Shown here: in pieces, positions 7,934 through 16,660 of the stretch
Numbering within the stretch: the stretch's first letter is position 1
Layout of the letters: every line of letters begins with the position of its first letter
Source of the DNA: Terrabacter sp. Ter38
Lineage (GTDB): Bacteria > Actinomycetota > Actinomycetes > Actinomycetales > Dermatophilaceae
DNA: 64,000 nucleotides
Direction of reading: 5' to 3'
NCBI RefSeq assembly: GCF_024519435.1
Contig: NZ_JALJRZ010000006.1
Span: 186,001-250,000 of the forward strand
Program-made: the position numbers and the translations under genes
The notes under the pieces: model-generated
Told to the model about the DNA's origin: nothing
Databases searched by the model: none
The model's input: the letters and a program-made list of their open reading frames with translations, nothing else

Positions 7934-9490
7934 TCAGCGTCGGACGAGGGGACGGTCGAGATCGAGCAGGTGACGCCAGTCGGTGCGGCGGGCGGTGCGC
8001 AGCCCGCGCCGCAGCAGCAGCACAAGGACGACGAGCGCGATCGGGACCCCGAGGGCCGTCGTCGTGAGGCCGAGGCTGTAGCCCTCGGGCAGCGTCGCGA
8101 AGCAGACGACGGTCGCGACGACGGCGAGGGGCCGCTCGAGCCGCGCCTGCCAGAGGGCGCCGAGCGACACCGCGAAGAACGGGAGCGCCCAGAGGTAGTA
8201 CCACCCGAGGAAGACCGGGGCGAGCACGACGACGGCGAGCATGGCCCAGGCGATGCCGCGCACCGGTCGTAGGAGCGGCTCGGCCGCTGCATCCTCCGCA
8301 GCGAGGCCCCGGGTGTCCGCGGGCTTGAGCGCCCCGAGCCAGACGAGCGCGAGGAGCAGGGCCAGCACGACGAGTCCCACGGCCCGCGCGGCCGCGATGC
8401 CCGGGTCGCGCCACTCGTCGCGGTCGAGCAGATGCCCGAGCGCACCGACGGCGATCCCGATCGAGGTCGGCAGCGAGGTCCACTGCTCGTTCTTGCCCGG
8501 CGTCCCCGTCGGGTTGAGCCACGAGAACCCGAGCCCGGTGACGACGCCGCCGAGGGCCATCGGGACACCCGCGCACAGCACCGTCAGTGCGCCCGCGCGC
8601 ACGACGTCACCCCAGCGGGCGAATGCCGTCCCGTCCGTCCTCGGGGCGCGTGCCGTCACGACGTGGCGGGCCCAGAGGATGACGACGAACGGCAGTGCGA
8701 TGACGGCGGTGACCTTGACCATGGCCCCGAGCGCGACGACGACGCAGGCGAGGACGAACCGCCCGCGCAGCGCCAGGGCGAGCCCGCCGAGCGCCGCGGC
8801 CACCATGAGGGCGTCGTTGTGGGCTCCTCCGACGAAGTGCGCGCCGACGAGCGGCACCGCGACGCCGAGCCAGAGCGCCCGGACGGGCGACCAGCCGATT
8901 CGGCGGGCGACGTCGGGCACGGCCCACGCCATGACGGCGACGCCCGCCACGGCGAGGAGGCGGAGGAGCAGGAGCGCGACCCACAGCTCGCCCGAGACCG
9001 ACGCGACGGCCCGGGCGAGCAGCAGCCAGACGGGTCCGTAGGGCGTCGGGCTGTCGAGCCACGTCGGCGCCGTCGAGCCACGCCACGGCGAGTCGAGCTC
9101 ACGGACGACGTGGTCGTAGGGGCTGAGGCCCTGGTCCCAGAGCAGGCCCTGGGCGGCGTAGGAGTAGAGGTCACGGCTGTAGAGCGGCATCGAGGCGACG
9201 AGCGGCACGAACCACAGCGCGATCGTCAGCCACCACCAGCGCACCGACACGTCGGCGTCACGGAGGCGCCACCAGGCGAGGACGAGCAGGCCCATCGCGA
9301 GGACCGCGACGGTGGCGAGCAGGGGCGAGCCACCCTTGGGCGTCCACCAGGCGACGCCTGGCCACAGCACACCGGTGTTGGGCCGCGGCAGGGCACCCGA
9401 GCCCCACGAGGCGGCCGCGAGCACGACGCCGGCGACGGCACCCGCCCAGCGCCACGGGCCGGGGGCGAGGGCAGGCCGCGCCTCAGCCAT
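7934..9490 (-). CDS. mptB: Polyprenol-phosphomannose-dependent alpha-1,6-mannosyltransferase
   Basis: 518 aa, about a dozen hydrophobic segments. MptB-type GT-C features are visible: MPLYSRDLYSYAAQG in the first external loop (acidic catalytic region), DSPTPYGPVWLL, GAHFVGGAHNDALM, and APVFLGWYYLWALPFF. Known role in Corynebacteriales: extension of the alpha-1,6-mannan core of lipomannan using polyprenol-phosphate mannose at the outer membrane face; outside that order the same family makes related lipoglycans. The ATG at 9490 overlaps the end of the upstream phosphatase gene by 8 bp, which supports this start over the one at 9508 and implies an operon with 9483-10617. Confidence 0.85.
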   Translation of the reverse strand: MAEARPALAPGPWRWAGAVAGVVLAAASWGSGALPRPNTGVLWPGVAWWTPKGGSPLLATVAVLAMGLLVLAWWRLRDADVSVRWWWLTIALWFVPLVASMPLYSRDLYSYAAQGLLWDQGLSPYDHVVRELDSPWRGSTAPTWLDSPTPYGPVWLLLARAVASVSGELWVALLLLRLLAVAGVAVMAWAVPDVARRIGWSPVRALWLGVAVPLVGAHFVGGAHNDALMVAAALGGLALALRGRFVLACVVVALGAMVKVTAVIALPFVVILWARHVVTARAPRTDGTAFARWGDVVRAGALTVLCAGVPMALGGVVTGLGFSWLNPTGTPGKNEQWTSLPTSIGIAVGALGHLLDRDEWRDPGIAAARAVGLVVLALLLALVWLGALKPADTRGLAAEDAAAEPLLRPVRGIAWAMLAVVVLAPVFLGWYYLWALPFFAVSLGALWQARLERPLAVVATVVCFATLPEGYSLGLTTTALGVPIALVVLVLLLRRGLRTARRTDWRHLLDLDRPLVRR

Positions 9491-10079
9491 GCGTGACCGG
9501 TTCGTCACCCCACGCGAGCAGGCGCCACCCGGCCTCGGGGTCGCCCTCCATCGTCACGACGTGCGCGTTGTCGAGCCGCCGGTCGTCGAAGAAGTCGGCG
9601 GGCAGGCTGAGTGAGGCCGAGCACCACACGCGCATGGCGGCCCCGTGGCTCACGGCGAGGGCGGACTCGTGGCCGTCGGAGGCGATGCGGGCGATCGCCG
9701 CGTCGTAGCGCTCCATGAAGCCGGCACCGCTGTCACCACCGGGGATCGTGTGTCCGGGCTCGTCGCGCCAGCGGATGACCGCGTCGATGTAGGGCTGCCA
9801 CTCGGTCGACATCTCGTAGTCGCCGGCCTGGATCTCGCGCAGCCCGGGCAAGACGACCATCTCGAGACCGAGCATCTCGGCGAGCGGCGCCGCGGTCTGC
9901 TGGGTGCGCACGAGGTCGGAGGTGTAGATCGCGCCGAGGTCCTCACCGCCGAGACGCTCGGCAAGAGCCCGAGCCTGTGCCCGCCCCTCGTCGGTGAGGT
10001 CGAGACCGGGGACGGCGGTGTCGAGCTGCCGGGCGACGTTGGCGTGGGTCTGCCCGTGCCGCACGAGGTAGAGCCGCAC
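9483..10079 (-). CDS. Histidine phosphatase family protein
   Basis: 198 aa, GTG start. The phosphohistidine signature LVRHGQTHAN is at residues 4-13; the second catalytic region is AVSHGAAMRVW near residue 145, and conserved TSDLVRTQQTA and LREIQAGDYE lie between. Known: cytoplasmic phosphoglycerate-mutase-like phosphatases that pass phosphate through the first His; substrate differs widely. Starts 1 bp after the lipoprotein stop and overlaps mptB by 8 bp, so it is part of a three-gene operon. Substrate unknown. Confidence 0.88.
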   Translation of the reverse strand: MRLYLVRHGQTHANVARQLDTAVPGLDLTDEGRAQARALAERLGGEDLGAIYTSDLVRTQQTAAPLAEMLGLEMVVLPGLREIQAGDYEMSTEWQPYIDAVIRWRDEPGHTIPGGDSGAGFMERYDAAIARIASDGHESALAVSHGAAMRVWCSASLSLPADFFDDRRLDNAHVVTMEGDPEAGWRLLAWGDEPVTHG

Positions 10080-10080
10080 G

Positions 10081-10617
10081 TCAGAGGCCCTTCACCGTGA
10101 CGCCGCTCAGGCACTCGACGCCTTTGCTCGGTCCGGTGTGGAAGTCCTTGATGGAGACCGGTGCGGTCGCCCCGGCGGCGAGCTCCACCTCGACCTCCTT
10201 GCTGGCGACGGCGGAGGCGTCGGAGGTCTTGACGATGAAGACCGCCACGGAGAACGTGTGCGCCTGGGTGTCGGAGTTCGTGAGGGTGCCGGAGAAGCTC
10301 CACGACTCGCCCGAGGGCGCACACGTCGCGCCGGTGAGGCTCGAGGCCGCGTCGAAGAGCCCACCGTCGCCGGGGTCGGTCGTGTCGACGGGGTCGGGCA
10401 CGTCGTCGCTCGGGGTCTCGGCCGTGATGGTCGGCTGGACGGCGACGCTCACCGTCGGCGCCACGGAGTCGTCGGGCGACGACGGGGCGGGCTGGCCGCA
10501 GCCGGCGAGCGCCAGCACGAGCGACGCAGACAGGCCCAGCGCGACGGCCGGGACGGCATACGCCCTCGGGGTGCGGTGGGTCCGGGTGGCTCGGCGGGGT
10601 CGGCCTGGCATGGGCAC
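10081..10617 (-). CDS. Lipoprotein with FxLYD-like domain
   Basis: 178 aa. Very basic N-terminus, hydrophobic helix and lipobox (LVLALAGCGQ), then a Ser/Thr/Pro/Asp-rich linker and a beta-sandwich-like C-terminal domain (SWSFSGTLTNSDTQAHTFSVAVF), with Cys residues at TCAPSGE and VECLSG that could pair. The pattern of NSDTQAHTF and ATAPVSIKDF resembles FxLYD-type domains of exported lipoproteins, but similarity is weak. First gene of the operon with the phosphatase and mptB, so a role in envelope maintenance is a context inference. A second ATG at 10611 is an equally possible start. Confidence 0.65.
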   Translation of the reverse strand: MPMPGRPRRATRTHRTPRAYAVPAVALGLSASLVLALAGCGQPAPSSPDDSVAPTVSVAVQPTITAETPSDDVPDPVDTTDPGDGGLFDAASSLTGATCAPSGESWSFSGTLTNSDTQAHTFSVAVFIVKTSDASAVASKEVEVELAAGATAPVSIKDFHTGPSKGVECLSGVTVKGL

Positions 10618-10672
10618 GTGCGGCCCCTTCCTGTCGGCAGGTGTGCGCCGCCCATTGTGCCCCGCGAGGGCG

Positions 10673-13015
10673 TCAGGGCAGCGTCAGCCGGGCCGCGACG
10701 GCCGCGGCGACCACGAGCAGGCCCGCGCCGAGGGCCAGCGTGTCGGGCAGGCGCCACGGCGCCGGACCCGCCCACGTGCGGCGGCGGGCCTCCGCGAAAC
10801 CCCGTGCGTCCATCGCGAGCGCGAGGGCCGAGGCCTGCCCGAGGGCGCCGACGAGGAGCCCACCGGTGACGACGACCGCCTCCCGGCCGCGGGCGAGCGC
10901 CCCACGATCGGCCCGGATGCCGCGGACCCGGCGGGTCGTCATGAGCTCGCCCCACAGGGTGTCGAAGGACTGGAGCCGCTGGAGCGCCGCCGTCGCGGCG
11001 ACGACGGGGCGAGCCGGGAGACGGAGCCGCTGGGCGAGGTGGTCGCCGAGACCCTCCGGGTCGATGAAGCCGACGACGAACGCGGAGGGCACGAGCAGGC
11101 AGAGGACGCGCAGGGCCGCTCCCGCGGCGACCTCGAGGTCACGGCCACCGAGGAGCCACGCCGACCAGGCGACGCCGACCACGGCGAGCGCCGCCGGGGC
11201 CAGGCGCGCGAGGACGCCCCGGAGCCGTCCCTCCGGCGCACGGCCCCGGCCCGGGGCGAGGAGGCCGACGAGGCCGAGGACGACCTCGACGACGAGGACG
11301 GCGAGTCCCTGGCGCCACGTCTCGAGGAGTGCGGGCAGTGGCAGCACGCACAGGGCCGCCCCGAGCAGGGCCAGGGGTCCGGCCCGAGCGAGCAGCGGAT
11401 GGCGTTCCGGCTCCGGGTCGGGCGGCGGCGGGGTGGGCGCCTCCAGCCGGATGACGCGGTCGGCGTCGTCGACGACGCCGGGGTCGTGGGTCGTGACGAC
11501 GACCGCCGCGCCCTCGTCACGCGCGGCTGCCAGGACGCCGGACACGGCAGCCCACGTGAGCCGGTCCTGCCCGACGGTCGGCTCGTCGGCGAGCACGAGC
11601 GCCGGACCGTGCGCGACGGCCGACGCCATGGCGAGACGGCGCTGCTCGCCGCCGGAGAGCTGGCGCGGGTCAGCCTGCGCCAGGTGCGCGAGCCCCAGCG
11701 CCGTGAGCAACGCGTCGGCCCGCCGGCCGGCAGCCCCGGGGTCCTGCCCGAGGGCGAGCGAGGTGGTGAGCACGTCGTCACGCACCGTGCGGCCGACGAT
11801 CGCGGTCGCCGCGCGTTGCGGCACCCACGCGACGACGCGCGCGAGGTCGAGCGAGGACCACTCGTGTGGCGGCACGAGCCGGTCCCGGGCGGCGGCCCGG
11901 TCTCCGGTCTCGGCCGGGGTGAGCGGCAGCGCGACGTCGACGCTGCCGCGCGACGGCTCGACGAGGCCGCCGAGGGCCGCCATGAGCGAGGACTTGCCGG
12001 CGCCGCTGGGTCCGACGAGGGCCACGGACCGGCCGGCCAGCACCTCGAGGTCGGCGCCGTCGACGGCGAGCGTCGTGCGGGACCGCTCCCCCAGTCGCCG
12101 GCTCCGGTGCTCGACCCGGACGTCGGAGGCGGCTGCGACGACGCGGCCCTCAGGCACGCGCCCGGCTGCCGCCTGCGGCGACGGCTCGAGGTCGAGCGGC
12201 AGCGGCTCGGGATCAGGCACACCGGGGACCCAGATCCCCTGTGCGGCAAGGGATTTACCGTGGGTCGCAAGGACCGCACGAGGCTTGCCGTCGGCCACGA
12301 CCGAACCGGCCGCGTCGAGGACGACGAGCCGGTCGACGAGGTCGAGCCAGCCGTCGAGACGGTGCTCGACGACGACGAGCGTGAGACCGCGCCGCTCGAC
12401 GACGTCGGCCACGACGCCCCGCACGTCGGCGGCCGTGTCGGCGTCGAGCATGGCCGTCGGCTCGTCGAGCAGGAGCACCGCGGGCTCCATGACGAGCGCC
12501 CCGGCGAGCGCGAGCCGCTGGGACTCGCCCCCGCTCAGGGTCGACGGCGCGCTGGCGGGCGACATCGTCAGCCCGACCTCACGGAGGGCAGCCGTGACGC
12601 GGGACGGCATCCCGTCCCGCGGCAGCACGACGTTCTCGAGGCCGAAGGCGACGTCACGACCAATGCTCGAGGCGACGGTGCCCGCACCCGGGTCCTGCAG
12701 GACGAGGCCCACCGATCCCGGAACCTCTTGTGGCGCATGGCCGCCCACGGTCACCGTGCCCGACAGGTCACCGGCGTCCGCCGTGAGCAGCAGTCCGGCG
12801 AGGCCCCGGAGCAGCGTCGACTTGCCCGACCCGCTCGGCCCGGCGAGCAGCACCCGCTCGCCGGGCTCGAGCGTGAGGTCGAGGCCGTCGAGGACCGGAC
12901 GGGAGCGCCCGAACGGCCTCCACGTCAGGTCCTCCACGCGCACGCCGAGGCCCGAGGACACCGACGACGACCGCGCGTCGAGGTGTTCCGCTTCTCGTGT
13001 CATCGGCGCGTCCAC
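10673..13015 (-). CDS. ECF transporter fused ATPase-ATPase-transmembrane (A-A-T) protein
   Basis: 780 aa combining three ECF subunits. First ATPase (about 25-265): Walker A GPSGSGKST, signature LSGGESQRLALA, Walker B LLLDEPTAMLD. Second ATPase (about 300-520): Walker A GPSGAGKSS, signature LSGGEQRRLAMA, Walker B LVLADEPTVGQD. C-terminal part (about 545-780) is the T component with several hydrophobic helices and coupling motifs such as RRVRGIRADRG and AMDARGF. Known: energizes uptake of a vitamin precursor bound by an S component. The YkoE gene ends 11 bp upstream and both follow a TPP riboswitch, so the substrate is most likely hydroxymethylpyrimidine or thiamine. A start at 13003 is also possible. 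Confidence 0.92.
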   Translation of the reverse strand: MDAPMTREAEHLDARSSSVSSGLGVRVEDLTWRPFGRSRPVLDGLDLTLEPGERVLLAGPSGSGKSTLLRGLAGLLLTADAGDLSGTVTVGGHAPQEVPGSVGLVLQDPGAGTVASSIGRDVAFGLENVVLPRDGMPSRVTAALREVGLTMSPASAPSTLSGGESQRLALAGALVMEPAVLLLDEPTAMLDADTAADVRGVVADVVERRGLTLVVVEHRLDGWLDLVDRLVVLDAAGSVVADGKPRAVLATHGKSLAAQGIWVPGVPDPEPLPLDLEPSPQAAAGRVPEGRVVAAASDVRVEHRSRRLGERSRTTLAVDGADLEVLAGRSVALVGPSGAGKSSLMAALGGLVEPSRGSVDVALPLTPAETGDRAAARDRLVPPHEWSSLDLARVVAWVPQRAATAIVGRTVRDDVLTTSLALGQDPGAAGRRADALLTALGLAHLAQADPRQLSGGEQRRLAMASAVAHGPALVLADEPTVGQDRLTWAAVSGVLAAARDEGAAVVVTTHDPGVVDDADRVIRLEAPTPPPPDPEPERHPLLARAGPLALLGAALCVLPLPALLETWRQGLAVLVVEVVLGLVGLLAPGRGRAPEGRLRGVLARLAPAALAVVGVAWSAWLLGGRDLEVAAGAALRVLCLLVPSAFVVGFIDPEGLGDHLAQRLRLPARPVVAATAALQRLQSFDTLWGELMTTRRVRGIRADRGALARGREAVVVTGGLLVGALGQASALALAMDARGFAEARRRTWAGPAPWRLPDTLALGAGLLVVAAAVAARLTLP

Positions 13016-13025
13016 CTCGAACCGG

Positions 13026-13640
13026 TCAGACGGCCCGCTGCTCGCGGACCTCCTGGCCCGGCGGGAACGGGTTGAGCGCGCCCGCCGCGGCGAGCAGTCG
13101 CGTCAGGCCGACGGCGACGAGCGAGCCGAGGACGGCGACGGACGCACCGAGCAGGAGCAGGTAGGAGATCTTGTAGCCCCAGCCCCAGTCGGTCCAGTAG
13201 GAGTACCACTCGTAGACGGCCTCGAAGGCACCACCGAGGAAACCACCGAGCAGCAGCGGCGCCCAGCTGTAGACGGCATACGCGAAGACGGCGAAGCCCA
13301 GCTCGACGCCGAGCCCCTGGACGAGACCCGACACGAGTGTGGTCAGGCCCCACTGCGTGCCGATGAGCGCCGACACGACGGCCGCGAGGAGCTCGGTGAA
13401 GACGGCCGCACCGGGGCGCCGGATGATGAGCATCCCGACGATGCCGGCGACGAGCCAGGGCCAGTTGAAGAGGGCGCCGAGGGGCGGGAAGGCCGCCGAC
13501 ACGGCGTTCGACGGGACGGCGTAGACGAGCCCCCAGGCCCAGTAGGCCACGCCGAAGGCGACGCCGAGGAAGGCGCAGGTGAGCAGGTCGATGGTGCGCC
13601 AGCGGGTCAGCGGACCGCTCGCGGTGATGGTCGTGGACAT
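13026..13640 (-). CDS. ykoE: ECF transporter S component, YkoE family (thiamine precursor)
   Basis: 204 aa from ATG at 13640, preceded by GGGAG at good spacing. Five or six hydrophobic segments with YkoE-like features: TCAFLGVAFGVAYWAWG, FPPLGALFNWPWLVAGIVG, RRPGAAVFTELLAAVVSALIG cut here as GAAVFTELLAAVVSALIG, and an aromatic-rich stretch EWYSYWTDWGWGYK. Known: substrate-binding membrane subunit for hydroxymethylpyrimidine/thiamine uptake. Upstream in-frame extension to 13703 falls between riboswitch and gene and is not protein-like. Regulated by the TPP riboswitch at 13735-13840, so expression should fall when thiamine pyrophosphate is plentiful. Confidence 0.93.
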   Translation of the reverse strand: MSTTITASGPLTRWRTIDLLTCAFLGVAFGVAYWAWGLVYAVPSNAVSAAFPPLGALFNWPWLVAGIVGMLIIRRPGAAVFTELLAAVVSALIGTQWGLTTLVSGLVQGLGVELGFAVFAYAVYSWAPLLLGGFLGGAFEAVYEWYSYWTDWGWGYKISYLLLLGASVAVLGSLVAVGLTRLLAAAGALNPFPPGQEVREQRAV

Positions 13641-13734
13641 GGTCTGTCTCCCGGGTTCCAGTGGATACGTGTGGATACCTGGGGGAAGCCAGCCGGACGG
13701 CACGCGTCGATGACGTGTGCCGTGCGGTGGCCTG

Positions 13735-13840
13735 AGAAATACCGACTTCCTTCGCCGGTGCTAACCGGAGCAGGTTCGAGGGTCTGCGGCTCGGCCCTTC
13801 GGGCTGCCGCACTCTCAGCGCGTGACGCGCTCCCCTGTCG
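13735..13840 (-). promoter_or_regulatory. TPP riboswitch (THI element)
   Basis: Read on the minus strand, the region contains the core blocks of a thiamine pyrophosphate riboswitch in order: GGGGAGC near 13835, CTGAGA at 13818-13813, GACCC at 13784-13780, GAACCTG at 13777-13771, then CCGGTTAGCACCGGCGAAGG ending near 13748. The variable stem is a strong G/C helix with loop CGAAG. It lies about 95 nt upstream of the YkoE start. In actinobacteria such elements usually block translation when TPP is bound. Boundaries are approximate. Confidence 0.95.
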
Positions 13841-13910
13841 TGATGGGTGGGTGGTGCTCTTCAGTTGTCGGGGGTGACTCTACTCCGCACGACGTGGGTA
13901 CAGTCACGCC

Positions 13911-14375
13911 ATGGCATCCAAGGACTCGAAGAAGGCCACCAAGGCGCTCGGCCGGGCGAAGGCCGAGGCCCAGGAGGCCGCTGCGCCACGCACCCCGCTC
14001 GGTGGCCCCGTGTGGAAGATCCTCAGCGTCGGCACGACGCTCCTCGCCACGAAGGTCGCGTCCGACGCCGCGCAGAAGGGCTGGAAGCTCGCGACCGGTC
14101 GCAACGTGCCCGTCAAGGGTGACTACGAGCGCGAGCGCACCCGTGACGTCGTGCTCTTCACCGCGCTGTCGTCGATGGCCGTGGCCACCGCCCGGGTGGC
14201 CGTCGAGCGCGGCGCCGCGAGCTACTACCGCCGCTCGACCGGGCACCTGCCCAAGGCCCTCGAGGACGACAAGGTGTCGCCGGAGGACGTCAGGGCGCAC
14301 CGCAAGCTCGAGCGCCGCAAGGCACGCGCTGCCTACCGGCTGCAGAAGGCGATCAACCGGGCGGGCACCCGCTGA
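13911..14375 (+). CDS. DUF4235 domain protein
   Basis: 154 aa from ATG. After a Lys/Ala-rich N-terminus the DUF4235-like pattern is visible: GPVWKILSVGTTLLATKVA, AAQKGWKLATGRNVP, then a second hydrophobic segment VVLFTALSSMAVATARVAVE and a positively charged C-terminal tail rich in Arg/Lys (residues about 115-154). Two short membrane or amphipathic segments are likely. Function of the family is unknown. Divergent from the riboswitch-controlled operon and convergent with the response regulator, which ends 3 bp away. Confidence 0.75.
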   Translation: MASKDSKKATKALGRAKAEAQEAAAPRTPLGGPVWKILSVGTTLLATKVASDAAQKGWKLATGRNVPVKGDYERERTRDVVLFTALSSMAVATARVAVERGAASYYRRSTGHLPKALEDDKVSPEDVRAHRKLERRKARAAYRLQKAINRAGTR

Positions 14376-14378
14376 CCC

Positions 14379-15071
14379 TCAGGCGTCACCGACGCGCACG
14401 AGCCCCGTCTCGTACGCCAGCACGACCATCTGCACCCGGTCGCGCAGTCCCAGCTTGGCGAGGATGCGCCCGACGTGGGTCTTGACCGTCGCCTCGGCGA
14501 CGAAGAACGTCGCGGCGATCTCGGTGTTGTTCAGCCCCTTGCCGACCGCCTCGAGCACCTCGCGCTCTCGCTCCGTCAGGACGTCGAGCCGCTCGAGGCC
14601 GGACGGCTGCATCGGGCTCGCGAGCACCGGCAGGAAGCGGTCGAGCAGCCGCCGGGTCGGGCCCGGGGCGACGACGGCGTCGCCGGTGTGGACGGCCCGG
14701 ATCGCCGAGAGCAGCTCCGAGGGGCCGGCGTCCTTGAGCAGGAAGCCGGCCGCCCCCGCCCGCAGGGCCGCGTAGACGTACTCGTCGAGGTCGAAGGTCG
14801 TCAGGACGAGCACCTTGGGGGTGTCGCCGCGCTCGACGACCCGGCGCGTCGCCTCGATGCCGTCGAGCCGCGGCATCCGGATGTCCATGAGCACGACGTC
14901 GACGTCACGGCCGGGCAGCGCGTCGAGCGCGGCCAGCCCGTCGGCGCACTCCGCGACGACGTCGATGTCGGGCTCGGCGTCGAGGACCATGCGGAAGCCC
15001 GCTCGCACGAGCGCCTGGTCGTCGACGATCATGACCCGGGTCGGCCGCTCGCCCACGTGTTCCGTCGTCAT
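14379..15071 (-). CDS. NarL/LuxR-type response regulator
   Basis: 230 aa from ATG at 15071. Receiver domain (about 12-130): acidic pocket in VMIVDDQ, phospho-acceptor Asp in DVVLMDIRMP, conserved Thr in VLVLTTFD and Lys in FLLKDAG. C-terminal LuxR HTH (about 160-225): LTEREREVLEAVGKG and ATVKTHVGRILAKLGLRDR. The ATG is 5 bp after the sensor kinase stop codon; a GTG at 15080 overlapping that stop (GTGA) is an alternative, either way indicating tight coupling. Partner of the adjacent kinase; targets unknown. Confidence 0.93.
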   Translation of the reverse strand: MTTEHVGERPTRVMIVDDQALVRAGFRMVLDAEPDIDVVAECADGLAALDALPGRDVDVVLMDIRMPRLDGIEATRRVVERGDTPKVLVLTTFDLDEYVYAALRAGAAGFLLKDAGPSELLSAIRAVHTGDAVVAPGPTRRLLDRFLPVLASPMQPSGLERLDVLTEREREVLEAVGKGLNNTEIAATFFVAEATVKTHVGRILAKLGLRDRVQMVVLAYETGLVRVGDA

Positions 15072-15076
15072 CCCCG

Positions 15077-16261
15077 TCACCGCTCCCCCTCCGTCGGCAT
15101 CGTCGCGAGCACCTCGAAGCCGCCGCCTGCCCGCGGCCCGGCCGTCAACGTGCCACCGTGCACGGCGACGCGCTCCCGCATGCCCGGCAGCCCGTGCCCG
15201 CGCCCGTCGTCGACGCTGCGCGCACCGACCCCGTCGTCGCACACGCAGATCCGCAGCACCTCATCGGTCTGCTCGACGTCCACGACGGCGCGCGCGGCCG
15301 GACCGGCGTGCTTGATGACGTTGGTCAGCGCCTCCTGGACGACGCGGTAGGCCGCGAGGTCGAGTCCCACGGGCCGCGCGCGCTCGGCGCCCCGGACCGT
15401 GAGCGTGACCGGCACCCCTGCCGCGCGGACTCCCGCGACGAGGTCGGCGAGCTGCGCGACGCCACCCGTCGGGGCGAGCTCGACACCCGACTCGGGGTCA
15501 CGCAGCACCCCGACGAGGCGACGGGTCTCGGTCAGGGCGTCCCGGGCCGTCGCCCCGATGGTCTCGAGCGCGCCCACCGACCGGGCGAGGGCGCCCTCGG
15601 GACTGCGCTCGGCGGCATACGCGGCGCCGTCGGCCTGCACGACGATGACCGACAGCGCGTGCGCGACGACGTCGTGCATCTCGCGGGCGATGGCCGCACG
15701 CTCCTGCTGGGCGGCGAGCCGCAGGGCCTGCTCGCGCTCGCGTTCGACGCGCTCGGCGCGGTCCTGGAGGTCGGCGAGGCGCTGGAGGCGGGCGCGCTTG
15801 AGGTCACCGAGCGCCCATGCGGCGAGAGAGGCCGCGGCGCAGGCGACGAAGGTGAAGAGGAACTCGCCGGGACCGGGCACGCGTCCGCTGACGGCGGAGA
15901 ACCGCGCCCCGGCGATGGCCGATCCGAGCGCCGCGACGCCGAGACCGGCCAGGCGCACGCCACGGCGGCGGTCGTAGGCGGCGAGCGAGTAGAGCGCGAC
16001 GAGGAAGGCGATGTCGCCGGGGAGCAGGTTGGTCGTCGGGACGACCCGGAGCGCGAGGGCGATGCTGACGACCGCGAACGCCGTGGCCGGGTGGGAACGC
16101 CGCCAGATGAGGGCGAGGTTGGCGAGTCCCACGACGGCCCAGCCGATGCCCTGGCCCTCGCCGAGGACGACGAGCCCGAGGAGCGCGAGGAAGACGGCGA
16201 GCGGGACGTCGAGGAGCAGCGGCCGGCGCTGCAGCCAGTCGTAGACGCTCCCCTCGCTCAC
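15077..16261 (-). CDS. DesK/NarX-type sensor histidine kinase
   Basis: 394 aa from GTG at 16261. N-terminal part has about five or six membrane helices (for example LAVFLALLGLVVLGE and WAVVGLANLALIW) and a short coiled-coil linker rich in RAERVEREREQ. The dimerization/phospho-acceptor motif of HisKA_3 is AIAREMHDVVAHALSVIVVQ, with His as the phosphorylation site. The ATPase domain has the N-box VVQEALTNVIKHA and G-boxes CDDGVGA and GHGLPGMRER. Forms an operon with the downstream response regulator (5 bp gap). No large sensory domain, so the signal probably arises in the membrane. Confidence 0.92.
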   Translation of the reverse strand: MSEGSVYDWLQRRPLLLDVPLAVFLALLGLVVLGEGQGIGWAVVGLANLALIWRRSHPATAFAVVSIALALRVVPTTNLLPGDIAFLVALYSLAAYDRRRGVRLAGLGVAALGSAIAGARFSAVSGRVPGPGEFLFTFVACAAASLAAWALGDLKRARLQRLADLQDRAERVEREREQALRLAAQQERAAIAREMHDVVAHALSVIVVQADGAAYAAERSPEGALARSVGALETIGATARDALTETRRLVGVLRDPESGVELAPTGGVAQLADLVAGVRAAGVPVTLTVRGAERARPVGLDLAAYRVVQEALTNVIKHAGPAARAVVDVEQTDEVLRICVCDDGVGARSVDDGRGHGLPGMRERVAVHGGTLTAGPRAGGGFEVLATMPTEGER

Positions 16262-16450
16262 GTCCCGAAGCCTACGAGGACGACGGGGTCCGGTCGTCAG
16301 ACCGTGGTCGGAGACGCGCCCCGTACGCGTGGGGGCTCGGACGGCACGGGCCATCACCTTCGTCGGTCACTGGCCGGCCGAAGGCCTTCCCGCGCGGGGC
16401 CGGAGGTGGTGTCCTTGGAGGAGGAGAGCCCCAGCGCGAGGAGGTGTGCC

Positions 16451-16660
16451 ATGGAGGCACGGGTCGGTGACCGCATCACGATGGCCGCGGAGCACGTCGG
16501 TCAGAGCACGCGCGAAGGGACCATCCGGGAGGTGAAGGGTGAGGGCGGCGGGCCGCCCTACGTCGTCGAGTGGTCCGACGGGCACACCGGGATCATCCAT
16601 CCCGGACCCGGTTCGGTGCTGCGCTGCGAGCACCCCGCCGACGACGCCGCCGGCTCCTAG
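16451..16660 (+). CDS. DUF1918 small protein
   Basis: 69 aa from ATG. Compact beta-rich protein with the DUF1918 pattern: [42 protein letters not shown] shown here in parts ([24 protein letters not shown]). The family is widespread in actinobacteria and has an SH3/RNA-binding-like fold of unknown role. It is preceded by a purine-rich GAGGAGG-like tract around 16419-16443. Its TAG stop overlaps the stop of convergent hutI by 3 bp within CTAG. Confidence 0.85.
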   Translation: MEARVGDRITMAAEHVGQSTREGTIREVKGEGGGPPYVVEWSDGHTGIIHPGPGSVLRCEHPADDAAGS

